Shown: one piece after another, positions 1-5,745 of the stretch
How the letters are laid out: each line of letters opens with the position of its first letter
Position numbering within the stretch: the first letter of the stretch is position 1
The notes under the pieces: generated by a model
What the model was told of the DNA's origin: nothing
Seen by the model: only the letters and a program-made list of their open reading frames with translations
Database searches by the model: none
Source of the DNA: Patescibacteria group bacterium
GTDB taxonomy: Bacteria > Patescibacteriota > Gracilibacteria > UBA1369 > LOWO2-01-FULL-3
DNA: 12,062 bases
Assembly: GCA_018818755.1 (NCBI GenBank)
Contig: JAHIRL010000066.1
Span: forward strand, 1-12,062
Reading direction: 5' to 3'
Program-made: the position numbers and the translations under genes

Positions 1-373
1 TGTCTGCATCGATTTCAAAATACTGGATAGCCCCGGGGTAGGCTGTTGGATCGGTTGCCAAACATTCGCCGGTCCATGTGTCCGCATCTGATTCATAGAT
101 ATGGGCAAGATCTGTGTTGTTTGAACAAACTGCCTGAGCTTTGTCTATTATTAAAATGTGCCTTAAATTGTCTTCGTCAACGGTTATAAGGACATCATCT
201 CCGGAAGTTACCGCGGCTAAATCTACTGCTCCATTGTTGAGCTTGGCTGGAGCTGGCATGGAGTCAATGTCTGCACGGGCATTTCTAGTGTGCAAAATCA
301 GGAGTGTTATAAATGCTATTACTAGAGCGTACGCGAAGTAATTTAGCACTTGGCGGGCATTTTTTGTAAGCAT
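1..373 (-). CDS. Exported hypothetical protein, C-terminus cut by window edge
   Basis: The minus strand is open from an ATG at 373 to the left edge, giving 124 residues with no stop. The N-terminus has the form of a signal peptide or membrane anchor: a short basic segment (MLTKNARQ), a hydrophobic core at residues 11-27 (LNYFAYALVIAFITLLI), then HTRNARA|DIDS, where ARA could be a signal peptidase I site. The remainder (about residues 35-124) is polar and acidic with Cys at about 86 and 103, and matches no family I recognise. A promoter-like element (TTGACT, 18 bp, TATAAA) lies about 50 bases upstream, so the gene has its own transcription unit. No Shine-Dalgarno motif precedes the ATG. The function is unknown; secretion or membrane anchoring is inferred from the N-terminus only. 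Confidence 0.6.
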   Translation of the reverse strand, partial: MLTKNARQVLNYFAYALVIAFITLLILHTRNARADIDSMPAPAKLNNGAVDLAAVTSGDDVLITVDEDNLRHILIIDKAQAVCSNNTDLAHIYESDADTWTGECLATDPTAYPGAIQYFEIDAD

Positions 374-426
374 TTGTAACTGAATGTTTGTTGAGTTAAA
401 GGTTTTCCTTTAATCTATACTATTAT

Positions 427-456
427 TTTATATCATAAGTGGGGGAAAATAGTCAA
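427..456 (-). promoter_or_regulatory. Sigma-70-type promoter for the exported protein
   Basis: On the minus strand TTGACT (456-451) and TATAAA (432-427) are separated by 18 bp. Transcription would start near 420, leaving a leader of about 47 nt before the ATG at 373. The element lies beyond the stop of the 29-codon ORF at 470, so it separates that ORF from the exported-protein gene. Confidence 0.5.
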
Positions 457-469
457 AATAAAATATTTT

Positions 470-559
470 TTAAGAATATGCAAGCGTTACTGGTATCAAT
501 CCGTAGACCTTTTTTACATCTTCAACAAGCTGATTCCAATTATTTCCTAGCTGGTCCAT
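470..559 (-). CDS. 29-codon ORF, separate small gene or frameshifted tail of sigma-like gene
   Basis: An ATG at 559 opens a 29-residue frame (begins MDQLGNNWNQLVEDVKKVYG, ends TLAYS) stopping at TAA 472-470. A purine-rich AGAGAG lies about 5 bases before the ATG and could be a weak ribosome-binding site. The same frame is also open upstream through codons for STSFKRKESF, back into the T8 run (minus strand) at the end of the sigma-like gene. It could therefore be the real C-terminus of that protein if the homopolymer is one base too long or slips +1. I do not recognise the peptide. Its mixed, coding-like composition is the only support for it being translated. Confidence 0.3.
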   Translation of the reverse strand: MDQLGNNWNQLVEDVKKVYGLIPVTLAYS

Positions 560-575
560 AAAACTCTCTTTGCGT

Positions 576-1568
576 TTAAAGCTCGTCGAAAAAAAAGGAA
601 TGATTGGCCATGAGTGCGACTTCTTCTTTTGAGAAATTCTTCCGAATGATGGGAGTAATTATTTTGAGGAGCCTTTTAAAACGAAAAGAAACCATAGAAA
701 CTCTTATCCCAAGTGCTTTTCCTATTTGCTTGAGATCAAGAGTGGAGAGTGAAAAATAGTATTGAATAAAATACGGTGCTGTTGCATGTTCTTTTGCTGA
801 GCAATTGTTTTCTTCAAGAGCCTTTTCGACAAGATTGATGAATTTTTCAAAAAGCCTTTTTCTTACTTGTTCTGCATCAATTTGGTGTAGAGAAAAGCTT
901 CCTACCGAAACAAAAGGAGTGTTTTTTGGGTTGACGGAGCTTAATCCACATACATGCTCGTCTTCTTCTGCGCGGTTTTCCCGAAGAGGGTCCATGCCAA
1001 AGCTGTTTGCAGAAACCCTTTCTAGGCCCTTGTGCCATTCTTTTACGGTTGCTGTGCGTTTTATCGGTTTTCCGGTGTTTTTGTTTGTAGAGGTAATGGT
1101 TAGTTGGGCGTCATATTCAAGGTTGTGCGCGCCTTCAAGGGCTTTTTCAACATCTTCAAGGTGGCCCCAGCAAAACCTGTCTTTGCGGCTTCCAATGCTT
1201 ACTCCCGTAAATTTTCCGGCGCGTGATGCGTCTAACAAGGCGTTTTTTACACAGCTTCTTACAAAGGACGCCAGTGCGTTTTCTGGGCATGGATGATCCT
1301 TTTTAATTTCAACATTACGAAGGTACATAATGACCCTAAGGCAACAATCTCCAAAAAGGTCGCAGATGGCACTTGTGTTTTCTGTGTGATAATTTGTAGC
1401 TCCTAAAACCTGACGAAGAACACGAAGCTGAAATCCTACACACAGTTCATCAATGAATTGCTCTATTGGTGCGTTTTTTTGTAGCGCTTCGCCAATTTCG
1501 GCGAGCCTTTCGTTAGAGATTGCTTCGCGACGGCAAATTTTAGTTAAATGTTTGAGGATTTCGGACAT
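576..1568 (-). CDS. Divergent sigma-70-family-like protein with central insertion
   Basis: This 330-residue protein resembles sigma-70 factors at both ends. Residues about 66-118 look like region 2: an acidic helix (DLFGDCCLRVIMYL) followed by SFVRSCVKNALLDASRAGK, the pattern of the region 2.4 -W/F-aR-N-l-D-R- segment. Residues about 265-310 look like region 4, with LSTLDLKQIGKALGIRVSMV forming a helix-turn-helix and a basic recognition helix (SFRFKRLLK). Between them lie about 115 residues (120-235) with no recognisable match, much longer than the usual linker of an ECF factor. A role as an alternative sigma factor or related DNA-binding regulator is inferred. The gene is divergent from 1724, with 155 bp between starts. 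No Shine-Dalgarno precedes the ATG. A homopolymer (A8 at 589-596 on the plus strand) sits five codons before the stop, so the C-terminus may be mis-called. Confidence 0.5.
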   Translation of the reverse strand: MSEILKHLTKICRREAISNERLAEIGEALQKNAPIEQFIDELCVGFQLRVLRQVLGATNYHTENTSAICDLFGDCCLRVIMYLRNVEIKKDHPCPENALASFVRSCVKNALLDASRAGKFTGVSIGSRKDRFCWGHLEDVEKALEGAHNLEYDAQLTITSTNKNTGKPIKRTATVKEWHKGLERVSANSFGMDPLRENRAEEDEHVCGLSSVNPKNTPFVSVGSFSLHQIDAEQVRKRLFEKFINLVEKALEENNCSAKEHATAPYFIQYYFSLSTLDLKQIGKALGIRVSMVSFRFKRLLKIITPIIRKNFSKEEVALMANHSFFFDEL

Positions 1569-1600
1569 TTTAAAATATAGTTAAAGCGCACAGGGGGTGG

Positions 1601-1628
1601 ATTTTACATGGCTGAACGGGAAAAACAA
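1601..1628 (-). promoter_or_regulatory. Candidate promoter for the sigma-like gene
   Basis: On the minus strand TTGTTT (1628-1623) and TAAAAT (1606-1601) are 16 bp apart, giving an expected start near 1594 and a leader of about 26 nt. The -10 box is good; the -35 box matches only at TTG and one further base. Confidence 0.35.
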
Positions 1629-1664
1629 GGTTTTTAGCGTTTGGGCTGTTGTGGCTGGTTTGTC

Positions 1665-1693
1665 TTGACTTTTTTGAGAGGAGTGTTTAAATT
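1665..1693 (+). promoter_or_regulatory. Candidate promoter for the methyltransferase-like gene
   Basis: TTGACT at 1665-1670 is followed after 17 bp by TAAATT (1688-1693). Transcription would start near 1700. The leader contains an AT-only dyad (AATAAT at 1704-1709, ATTATT at 1716-1721) ending two bases before the ATG; it is too weak to call functional. Confidence 0.42.
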
Positions 1694-1723
1694 CTTTTTC
1701 AGCAATAATCTAAGTATTATTTT

Positions 1724-2335
1724 ATGGGAATAGAAACGGGTGGAGAACAAGACTTTAATCTGGATGCTCTTGATGGGCGAATTTACCCGGAGGCGGAAAT
1801 GTTTTTTAAGAAGGTGATTGAATGTGGTTCTCAGGATGAGTGTCCGTGGGGAGATTTGACTCAACTAAAGAAGGGAGAACTTTTGGATGTGCCTTTTGCG
1901 CTTGAGATTGGCGGAGGAAGAAATACTGTTTGTTTGGTTGATCAGTTAAGATATATGGGGGTAAGCCTTAAGGGGATTATTGAGGCGAAACCATATTTGC
2001 CGCAACCGTGGACCGATGGGGACAAGATTGCTAATTTAAAAATGGACATAACAAGTCCTGGGGAAATTGATTTGGGAGGGGTTAAGGTTCCATTTGTTTT
2101 TTCGGGGAATGTTTTTAGCGGAGATTCGTGCGGGGTTTGTTGGCCGTCCGAGGAGGTTCGGGAAAAATCTACGCGGGCATTGTGCGAGCTTGTTATTCCC
2201 GGAGGTGTGATTTGTTTTATGGGGAATTTTATTGATGGGGCTGTTGATAAAGAGGTTTTGTTTGAGGAGTTTGGGGCTAAGGAGATTCCCGGGAAGATTG
2301 GCCGGGGAAGCTATATGCTTCAGATTGGAGTTTGA
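1724..2335 (+). CDS. SAM-dependent methyltransferase-like protein
   Basis: This 203-residue protein has the outline of a Rossmann-fold class I methyltransferase. FALEIGGGRNTVCLV at residues 58-72 resembles motif I (the glycine-rich SAM loop). GIIEAKP (84-90) could be the strand with an acidic end that holds the ribose hydroxyls, and NLKMDIT (104-110) the motif II/III acidic strand. FVFSGNVF (124-131) corresponds to the motif IV strand, and STRALCELVIPGGVICFMGN (149-168) matches the helix plus PGG turn seen after motif IV. The domain starts about 55 residues in. Substrate is unknown. The ATG was chosen because the promoter places transcription start about 24 bases before it; there is no clear Shine-Dalgarno. 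The frame stays open for 31 codons after the TGA stop (see the mini-ORF at 2357). Family assignment is by motif shape only. Confidence 0.55.
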   Translation: MGIETGGEQDFNLDALDGRIYPEAEMFFKKVIECGSQDECPWGDLTQLKKGELLDVPFALEIGGGRNTVCLVDQLRYMGVSLKGIIEAKPYLPQPWTDGDKIANLKMDITSPGEIDLGGVKVPFVFSGNVFSGDSCGVCWPSEEVREKSTRALCELVIPGGVICFMGNFIDGAVDKEVLFEEFGAKEIPGKIGRGSYMLQIGV

Positions 2336-2356
2336 TTTGGGCGAGGGGTGTGTTTG

Positions 2357-2431
2357 ATGATGAAAATTCAGTTTCCTGTGGACGACATGAGGAGTCTGGC
2401 GAGGAGTTTGTTTGACAAAGCTAAGAGATAG
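2357..2431 (+). CDS. 24-codon mini-ORF in frame behind the methyltransferase-like gene
   Basis: Tandem ATGs at 2357 and 2360 open a 24-residue frame (MMKIQFPVDDMRSLARSLFD, then KAKR) ending at TAG 2429-2431. A GAGGGG motif lies about 8 bases upstream, one of the few Shine-Dalgarno-like sites in the window. The frame is the same as that of the preceding gene, and only the TGA at 2333-2335 separates them. It may be a translated small protein, a read-through extension, or a decayed C-terminus. Its last codons carry the -35 box of the next promoter. No homologue is recognised. Confidence 0.27.
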   Translation: MMKIQFPVDDMRSLARSLFDKAKR

Positions 2432-2440
2432 TGGTAAAGT
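2412..2440 (+). promoter_or_regulatory. Promoter for the 2471 gene
   Basis: A consensus TTGACA (2412-2417) and TAAAGT (2435-2440) are 17 bp apart, predicting a start near 2447 and a leader of about 24 nt. The element lies within the last codons of the mini-ORF and inside a perfect inverted repeat (2419-2452). Confidence 0.5.
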
Positions 2441-2452
2441 TCTCTCTTAGCT
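2419..2452. promoter_or_regulatory. Perfect 10-bp inverted repeat around the -10 box (operator candidate)
   Basis: AGCTAAGAGA at 2419-2428 is exactly mirrored by TCTCTTAGCT at 2443-2452, with a 14-bp spacer holding the -10 hexamer. One arm lies between the -35 and -10 boxes and the other at the expected transcription start. That is the geometry of a repressor site acting on the 2471 gene. No T-run follows, so an intrinsic terminator for the upstream gene is less likely. Confidence 0.45.
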
Positions 2453-2470
2453 AGTTTAACAAGCATTGCA

Positions 2471-2818
2471 ATGGAAAAAGGACCAGAGTTTGAAGATGAT
2501 TTGCCGGAAGTTCCGGATTTTTGGGGAGAGGTTACGATTGTTGTTGATTTGAGTAAGTTTGAAAAGCAGCAAGAAAAAAGAGGTTTTTTGCGTGATGTGA
2601 TGTACGGTTTGTCGAGGGGGACGGGGATGTCTTTATTTTCGAAGCAACCAAAAAACGAAGAAGGAAAAGTGGAGAATGGCGACAATAGAATAATTCTTGT
2701 GGGAGTAAATCGTGCTTCGACTTCCAAGGAAACAACACAAAAAGTGTTGGATGGATTTGTGGAAAGGTGTAAAGCGGATGGCGTGATTGTCGATTCAATC
2801 AACTTCGTTGTTTGCTGA
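2471..2818 (+). CDS. Small alpha/beta hypothetical protein
   Basis: This 115-residue soluble protein matches no family I recognise. After an acidic start (MEKGPEFEDDLPEVPDFWGE), the predicted order is strand (VTIVVDL, 21-27), helix (about 38-48), a charged loop rich in K/E/N (57-72), strand (NRIILVGVN, 72-80), helix (KETTQKVLDGFVERCKADG, 86-104) and strand (VDSINFVV, 107-114), with a C-terminal Cys. It has its own promoter with an operator-like dyad, so it is probably regulated separately from the gene upstream. Its TGA stop lies four bases from the stop of the convergent gene 2823-3689. An antisense frame over the same bases (2368-2802) is Ser-rich and lacks a promoter, so I take the plus strand as the coding one. 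Confidence 0.6.
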   Translation: MEKGPEFEDDLPEVPDFWGEVTIVVDLSKFEKQQEKRGFLRDVMYGLSRGTGMSLFSKQPKNEEGKVENGDNRIILVGVNRASTSKETTQKVLDGFVERCKADGVIVDSINFVVC

Positions 2819-2822
2819 TTTT

Positions 2823-3689
2823 TCAGGCGGTTTTTACTTTTTCTGAGGTTTCCAGTTTTAACAAATGGAGATCTAGTGAGTCGAGTTGCTCAAATAGGGC
2901 TTTTTTGATATCGCCAAATTGTTCGTGTTGTTTTATTTGGGGGGGGATGGAGTTGAGGTAGTTTGTGATTTCATCTTTTAGGCCTATCAGTTTTTTTTGT
3001 AGGGCATAGTTTTCTCGCGGGAGTTTTTGGGGACTGATGCTTTCGCAGATCTCCCACCATATTGAAGTGCCATCTTGAGGAAAAACGGAGCACATTAGAG
3101 GATATAGGGCTTCGGTAGTGTATTGATGGAGGGTTTTGAGATTTGTTTCGTTGCTTAATTGGGTTATGGCGGTTTTTGTTTGCTGTTGGGTAAATTGTTC
3201 TCGGAGGGTGTCTATGTACTTAAAGTCCAGGTTTCTGTTTGCAATTCGAGTTGCCTGTTTTGACCGAAATTCAATGGCGGGGAAAAGTTCGTTGTCATGT
3301 TTATCAGACAATCCTGCGTGTTTCATTCCGAAAAATACATGTACCCAATTATTACCGGCTATGCCTGAATCGATGCGTCTCATTAGGGCTAGAAATTGGC
3401 TCAAGGTAGTCACTTCTGGCAAGTTCTTCATTTCACAATAAACTACTTTTTGCTCTTGTAAGGCCATTATTGCGTAGTTTATGGATTCAGATTGATGGCG
3501 ACATCGTACTGCTTGAAGATCTTTTATTATGTCTTCGATTATGGGTTTCAAAACCTCTCTTCCCCAGGCCATAAAGGTTTCTTTAATTTCCTCTTCCGAG
3601 GAATCGGGACATAGTGTGAGAATTTTTTCGCTCAGTTCGTGGTTCTCTAGATAATATGAGTTTTCTAAAGGTTCCATGCTTGAATTCAT
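2823..3689 (-). CDS. Helical hypothetical protein, 288 residues
   Basis: I do not recognise the family. The sequence is mostly helix-forming and soluble, with no signal peptide or membrane segment. Notable parts are a tryptophan-containing amphipathic stretch (FMAWGREVLKPIIEDIIKDL, 39-58), a middle segment with NNWVHVFFGMKHAGLSDKHD (113-132), a WWEICESI patch (211-218) and a charged helical C-terminus (228-288). The N-terminal ATG at 3689 was kept; a second ATG four codons in is possible. A TTGCAA/TAAAAT promoter lies just upstream with a leader of about 14 nt. The AAGGAGG at 3701-3707 is on the opposite strand and does not serve this gene. The gene ends on TGA, convergent with 2471-2818 with no visible terminator between them. 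Confidence 0.6.
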   Translation of the reverse strand: MNSSMEPLENSYYLENHELSEKILTLCPDSSEEEIKETFMAWGREVLKPIIEDIIKDLQAVRCRHQSESINYAIMALQEQKVVYCEMKNLPEVTTLSQFLALMRRIDSGIAGNNWVHVFFGMKHAGLSDKHDNELFPAIEFRSKQATRIANRNLDFKYIDTLREQFTQQQTKTAITQLSNETNLKTLHQYTTEALYPLMCSVFPQDGTSIWWEICESISPQKLPRENYALQKKLIGLKDEITNYLNSIPPQIKQHEQFGDIKKALFEQLDSLDLHLLKLETSEKVKTA

Positions 3690-3709
3690 TTTTTAATATA
3701 AAGGAGGCG

Positions 3710-3738
3710 ATTTTAACGGAGAAGAGGGTGTTTTGCAA
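3710..3738 (-). promoter_or_regulatory. Promoter for the 2823-3689 gene
   Basis: On the minus strand TTGCAA (3738-3733) and TAAAAT (3715-3710) are 17 bp apart, predicting a start near 3703 and a very short AT-rich leader. It is back-to-back with the plus-strand promoter at 3766. Confidence 0.42.
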
Positions 3739-3765
3739 ATTTAATTGTGGGTAGTCCAAGAGGCC

Positions 3766-3794
3766 TTGACAAATGTCTTTTTAGCGACTATCCT
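3766..3794 (+). promoter_or_regulatory. Promoter for the 3818-4497 pair
   Basis: A consensus TTGACA (3766-3771) is followed after 17 bp by TATCCT (3789-3794). Transcription would start near 3801, leaving about 17 nt before the ATG at 3818, with a weak GGTGA six bases ahead of it. Confidence 0.58.
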
Positions 3795-3817
3795 AGAAGA
3801 CCTTTAACGGTGATATT

Positions 3818-4213
3818 ATGGAGACTGAGGGGTCAAAAACTGAAGTAATAAATGTGCTTATTCTGGACGAGGATTTTAAACAGGCGGTGCTTGGTTTTGC
3901 AAGAGATTTAGAAAGTGAGCGCGCAAGGGAAGTTTTGTTTGATGCTTTGACAAAGGCATTATCTTTCTATGCTTTGCCGGATGTCGTAGAAGCGCTTCGT
4001 TTATTTGCTGGAGCTGATGACGGTCAAAAAGTAAAAAGCTTAACATTGCCAATCTTGAGCGAGGCGATAGGGCGACTCCTTGATGAAGCTTATGCAAAAA
4101 TGGGGAAAGTGGAACAGGAAGCGCCGGTTTCGGATGATTCTTCCTGGGTGGTTGCTCTTACGGATGGCTTGGCTAAACAGATGGGAGCAGAATCAGACCT
4201 AACAGAAAAATAG
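3818..4213 (+). CDS. Small acidic helical protein
   Basis: This 131-residue acidic protein belongs to no family I recognise. After a short polar start and a VINVLILD strand (10-17), residues 18-98 are predicted as a run of amphipathic helices (FKQAVLGFARDL, REVLFDALTKALSF, DVVEALRLFAG, LPILSEAIGRLLDEAYAKM). These could pack as a small helical bundle or a binding surface. The tail (about 99-131) is acidic and probably flexible, with SSWVVALTDGLAKQMG as a last helix. It has no signal peptide and is expected in the cytoplasm. It starts a tight run: the next gene begins eight bases after its TAG, and the sigma-like/membrane fusion follows. A partner or regulatory role with that fusion is only a guess from position. 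Confidence 0.6.
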   Translation: METEGSKTEVINVLILDEDFKQAVLGFARDLESERAREVLFDALTKALSFYALPDVVEALRLFAGADDGQKVKSLTLPILSEAIGRLLDEAYAKMGKVEQEAPVSDDSSWVVALTDGLAKQMGAESDLTEK

Positions 4214-4221
4214 TCCTAACA

Positions 4222-4497
4222 ATGAAAAAAATTTCCACAAACATTGGCAGAATCTTTGCCCACTTGCAATCAGTATTTGACGAATTGCTTGATTTTGGGT
4301 TTAAGAAAATGAAGGAAGCGGGCGGTACGGAGGAAAAAAAGGAAGATTCGGGAATTAAGAGGGGGGCAAAGGCTGTTTTGGGATTTTTGGGTGATGTGGG
4401 TGAGAGTTTTTATGATGCTTATGAAAAAATAAAAGCGGAAAAAGTTTCCAGACGAAAAAACGCTCCGGAGAAAAAGAAAAAACTTGACAAAGCCTAG
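4222..4497 (+). CDS. Small basic-tailed helical protein
   Basis: This 91-residue protein is not recognised. Residues 1-32 form an amphipathic helix (NIGRIFAHLQSVFDELLDFG), 33-47 are a charged, glycine-containing linker, 48-70 a second amphipathic helix (AKAVLGFLGDVGESFYDAYE), and 71-91 a strongly basic tail (RRKN, then KKKKLDKA). It could bind nucleic acid or membranes through that tail. It lies eight bases behind the acidic 131-residue gene with no promoter between, so the two are co-transcribed, and their opposite charges make them plausible partners (inference). No Shine-Dalgarno precedes its ATG. Its last codons (CTT GAC AAA GCC TAG) contain the -35 box of the next gene. Confidence 0.6.
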   Translation: MKKISTNIGRIFAHLQSVFDELLDFGFKKMKEAGGTEEKKEDSGIKRGAKAVLGFLGDVGESFYDAYEKIKAEKVSRRKNAPEKKKKLDKA

Positions 4498-4513
4498 CGA
4501 TTTGTGGGATAAA
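4484..4513 (+). promoter_or_regulatory. Promoter for the sigma-like/membrane fusion gene
   Basis: TTGACA (4484-4489) lies in the last codons of the preceding gene, followed after 18 bp by GATAAA (4508-4513). The predicted start is near 4520, 14 nt before the ATG. The stretch closely resembles the promoter at 2412-2440: both read TTGACAAAGC, then TA, then GTGG and TAAAG. A weak 6-bp dyad (AGATCC 4515-4520, GGATCT 4536-4541) surrounds the start codon. Confidence 0.4.
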
Positions 4514-4533
4514 GAGATCCTTTAATTGCAAAT

Positions 4534-5745
4534 ATGGATCTTTTTGTTGAGCGGCAGTATCTGGAAAAAATTAGTGGAGGAGAGAGGGAAAAGTTTTTGA
4601 ATCTTTATGATGTGGCTTTTGCTCCTTTGTTTAAGTATGTTTCGAGGAGAGTGGATGACAGGGAGGAGAGAGATAAAATTCTTGAACTTACTTTTTTGGA
4701 TGCTTTGTTGCAGATTGAAAGAATTCCCGGAGATGTGACTTTTTTGGTGTGGCTTTATTCTTTGGCCAGGCCGCGAGTGCAGAGCTATTTAAACAAGAGG
4801 GGGCGGCAGGAAGCGATGTATGGGGTTAGGAAACCGGAAATGGGGGCTGATGCTGTTGAGAAGGTGGGAAGATTGTTTGGAAAATTGAGTTTGGAGGAAT
4901 CTGAAATTTTAAGGTTGAAGTTTTTTGAGGAACTTTCCGATGTGGATGTTCTTTTTGTTATTGGTGGTGAGGAAGAAAAGATTGGTTCGAAGGTTTATAG
5001 GGTTTATAAAAGAGCTCATTTTTTGTTGTTTGGCGAGACTGAACAGCCGCAGGGGGTTTATTTTGGAGAGTTAAATGGTGTTTTGTCGAGGGTGCGGGAT
5101 CTTGAAGAAATTGAAGTGTCTGAACCCTTGAAGTTGCGGATTAAGTCGGAATTGGGTAGTCGGATAAACAGGCGGGATTTTGCGATTGATGTTGAGGAGG
5201 TGGAGCAGGGGGCTAGGCCGGATCCTTTTGAAGGGGCGAAGGGGAGTGATGATCCAGCGAAGATTTTTGTTGAGGCGGTGAGGGAAATGCGTGAGGAGGG
5301 TGAGGCTATGCCTTTTGAGGAAGATCGAGAAAAATATGAGAAAAAAGAGAGGATTATTGAATTGTTTGATCGGTTTAAATGGATTATTGCCTTAGTGCCG
5401 GCTGTTATTTTTGTTTTTGTGCTTGGGGTGGTGGTTTATAGTTTTTTAAATTTTGGGAAAATTCAGAGGGAGGCTTATACAATTTGTGAGGCTACTGTGG
5501 AGTTTGAGGGAGAATTTTCTTACGCTGATAAAAATCTAATTCATGAAAGTTTTAGCGATAGGGTTTGCGAGTATTACGAGGGGGTTTCGGCAATAAAATT
5601 TGAGAGAGGGCAAGAGGATGTTCGGGTTTTTGTTGAAAAAGGGACCGGAAATCTGGAATATGGAGTTAAGGAAAAATATGATAGATGGATTATCGATTAT
5701 TATGCAAAAGTTACTGATAGCAACAAAAAATCCAGGGAAGTTTAG
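4534..5745 (+). CDS. ECF-sigma-like protein fused to a transmembrane helix and outer domain
   Basis: This 403-residue protein has three parts. Residues 14-90 resemble sigma region 2: FLNLYDVAFAPLFKYVSRRV, an acidic helix with LTFLDALLQ, then WLYSLARPRVQSYLNKRGR, matching the typical W-l-iA-n-a-d-l-r pattern. Residues 112-166 resemble region 4 (GKLSLEESEILRLKFFEELS, then a degenerate helix-turn-helix and VYRVYKRAHFLLFG). A cytoplasmic linker (about 167-280) follows, including LEEIEVSEPLKLRIKSEL, a motif reminiscent of the segment before the membrane helix in anti-sigma factors. Residues 283-305 are a clear transmembrane helix (WIIALVPAVIFVFVLGVVVY). The last 95 residues would be outside the cytoplasm and hold two Cys (318, 345) that could pair. 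A membrane-tethered, signal-controlled sigma factor or its degenerate relative is inferred. The turn between the putative HTH helices is unusual (IGGEEEKIG), so DNA binding is uncertain. Confidence 0.6.
   Translation: MDLFVERQYLEKISGGEREKFLNLYDVAFAPLFKYVSRRVDDREERDKILELTFLDALLQIERIPGDVTFLVWLYSLARPRVQSYLNKRGRQEAMYGVRKPEMGADAVEKVGRLFGKLSLEESEILRLKFFEELSDVDVLFVIGGEEEKIGSKVYRVYKRAHFLLFGETEQPQGVYFGELNGVLSRVRDLEEIEVSEPLKLRIKSELGSRINRRDFAIDVEEVEQGARPDPFEGAKGSDDPAKIFVEAVREMREEGEAMPFEEDREKYEKKERIIELFDRFKWIIALVPAVIFVFVLGVVVYSFLNFGKIQREAYTICEATVEFEGEFSYADKNLIHESFSDRVCEYYEGVSAIKFERGQEDVRVFVEKGTGNLEYGVKEKYDRWIIDYYAKVTDSNKKSREV

Noticed and set aside
805..1296. 163-codon plus-strand frame
   Set aside because: It is antisense to the sigma-like gene, has an odd Ser/Phe-rich composition and no promoter; the minus-strand product has recognisable motifs.
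2368..2802. 144-codon minus-strand frame opposite 2471-2818
   Set aside because: Ser/Leu-rich shadow composition and no promoter, whereas the plus-strand gene has a consensus promoter and regular alpha/beta pattern.
2816..2826. Bidirectional terminator between the convergent genes
   Set aside because: The four-base gap and its flanks show no GC-rich stem followed by a T-run.
3775..3801. GTCTT...AAGAC dyad around the 3766 promoter, similar in position to the 2419 dyad
   Set aside because: Only 5 bp per arm with a 17-bp spacer; expected by chance.
5600..5701. 34-codon N-terminal extension of the RdgB-like gene
   Set aside because: The family begins at the T-x-N-x-x-K motif just after ATG 5702; the extension is out-of-frame reading of the upstream gene.
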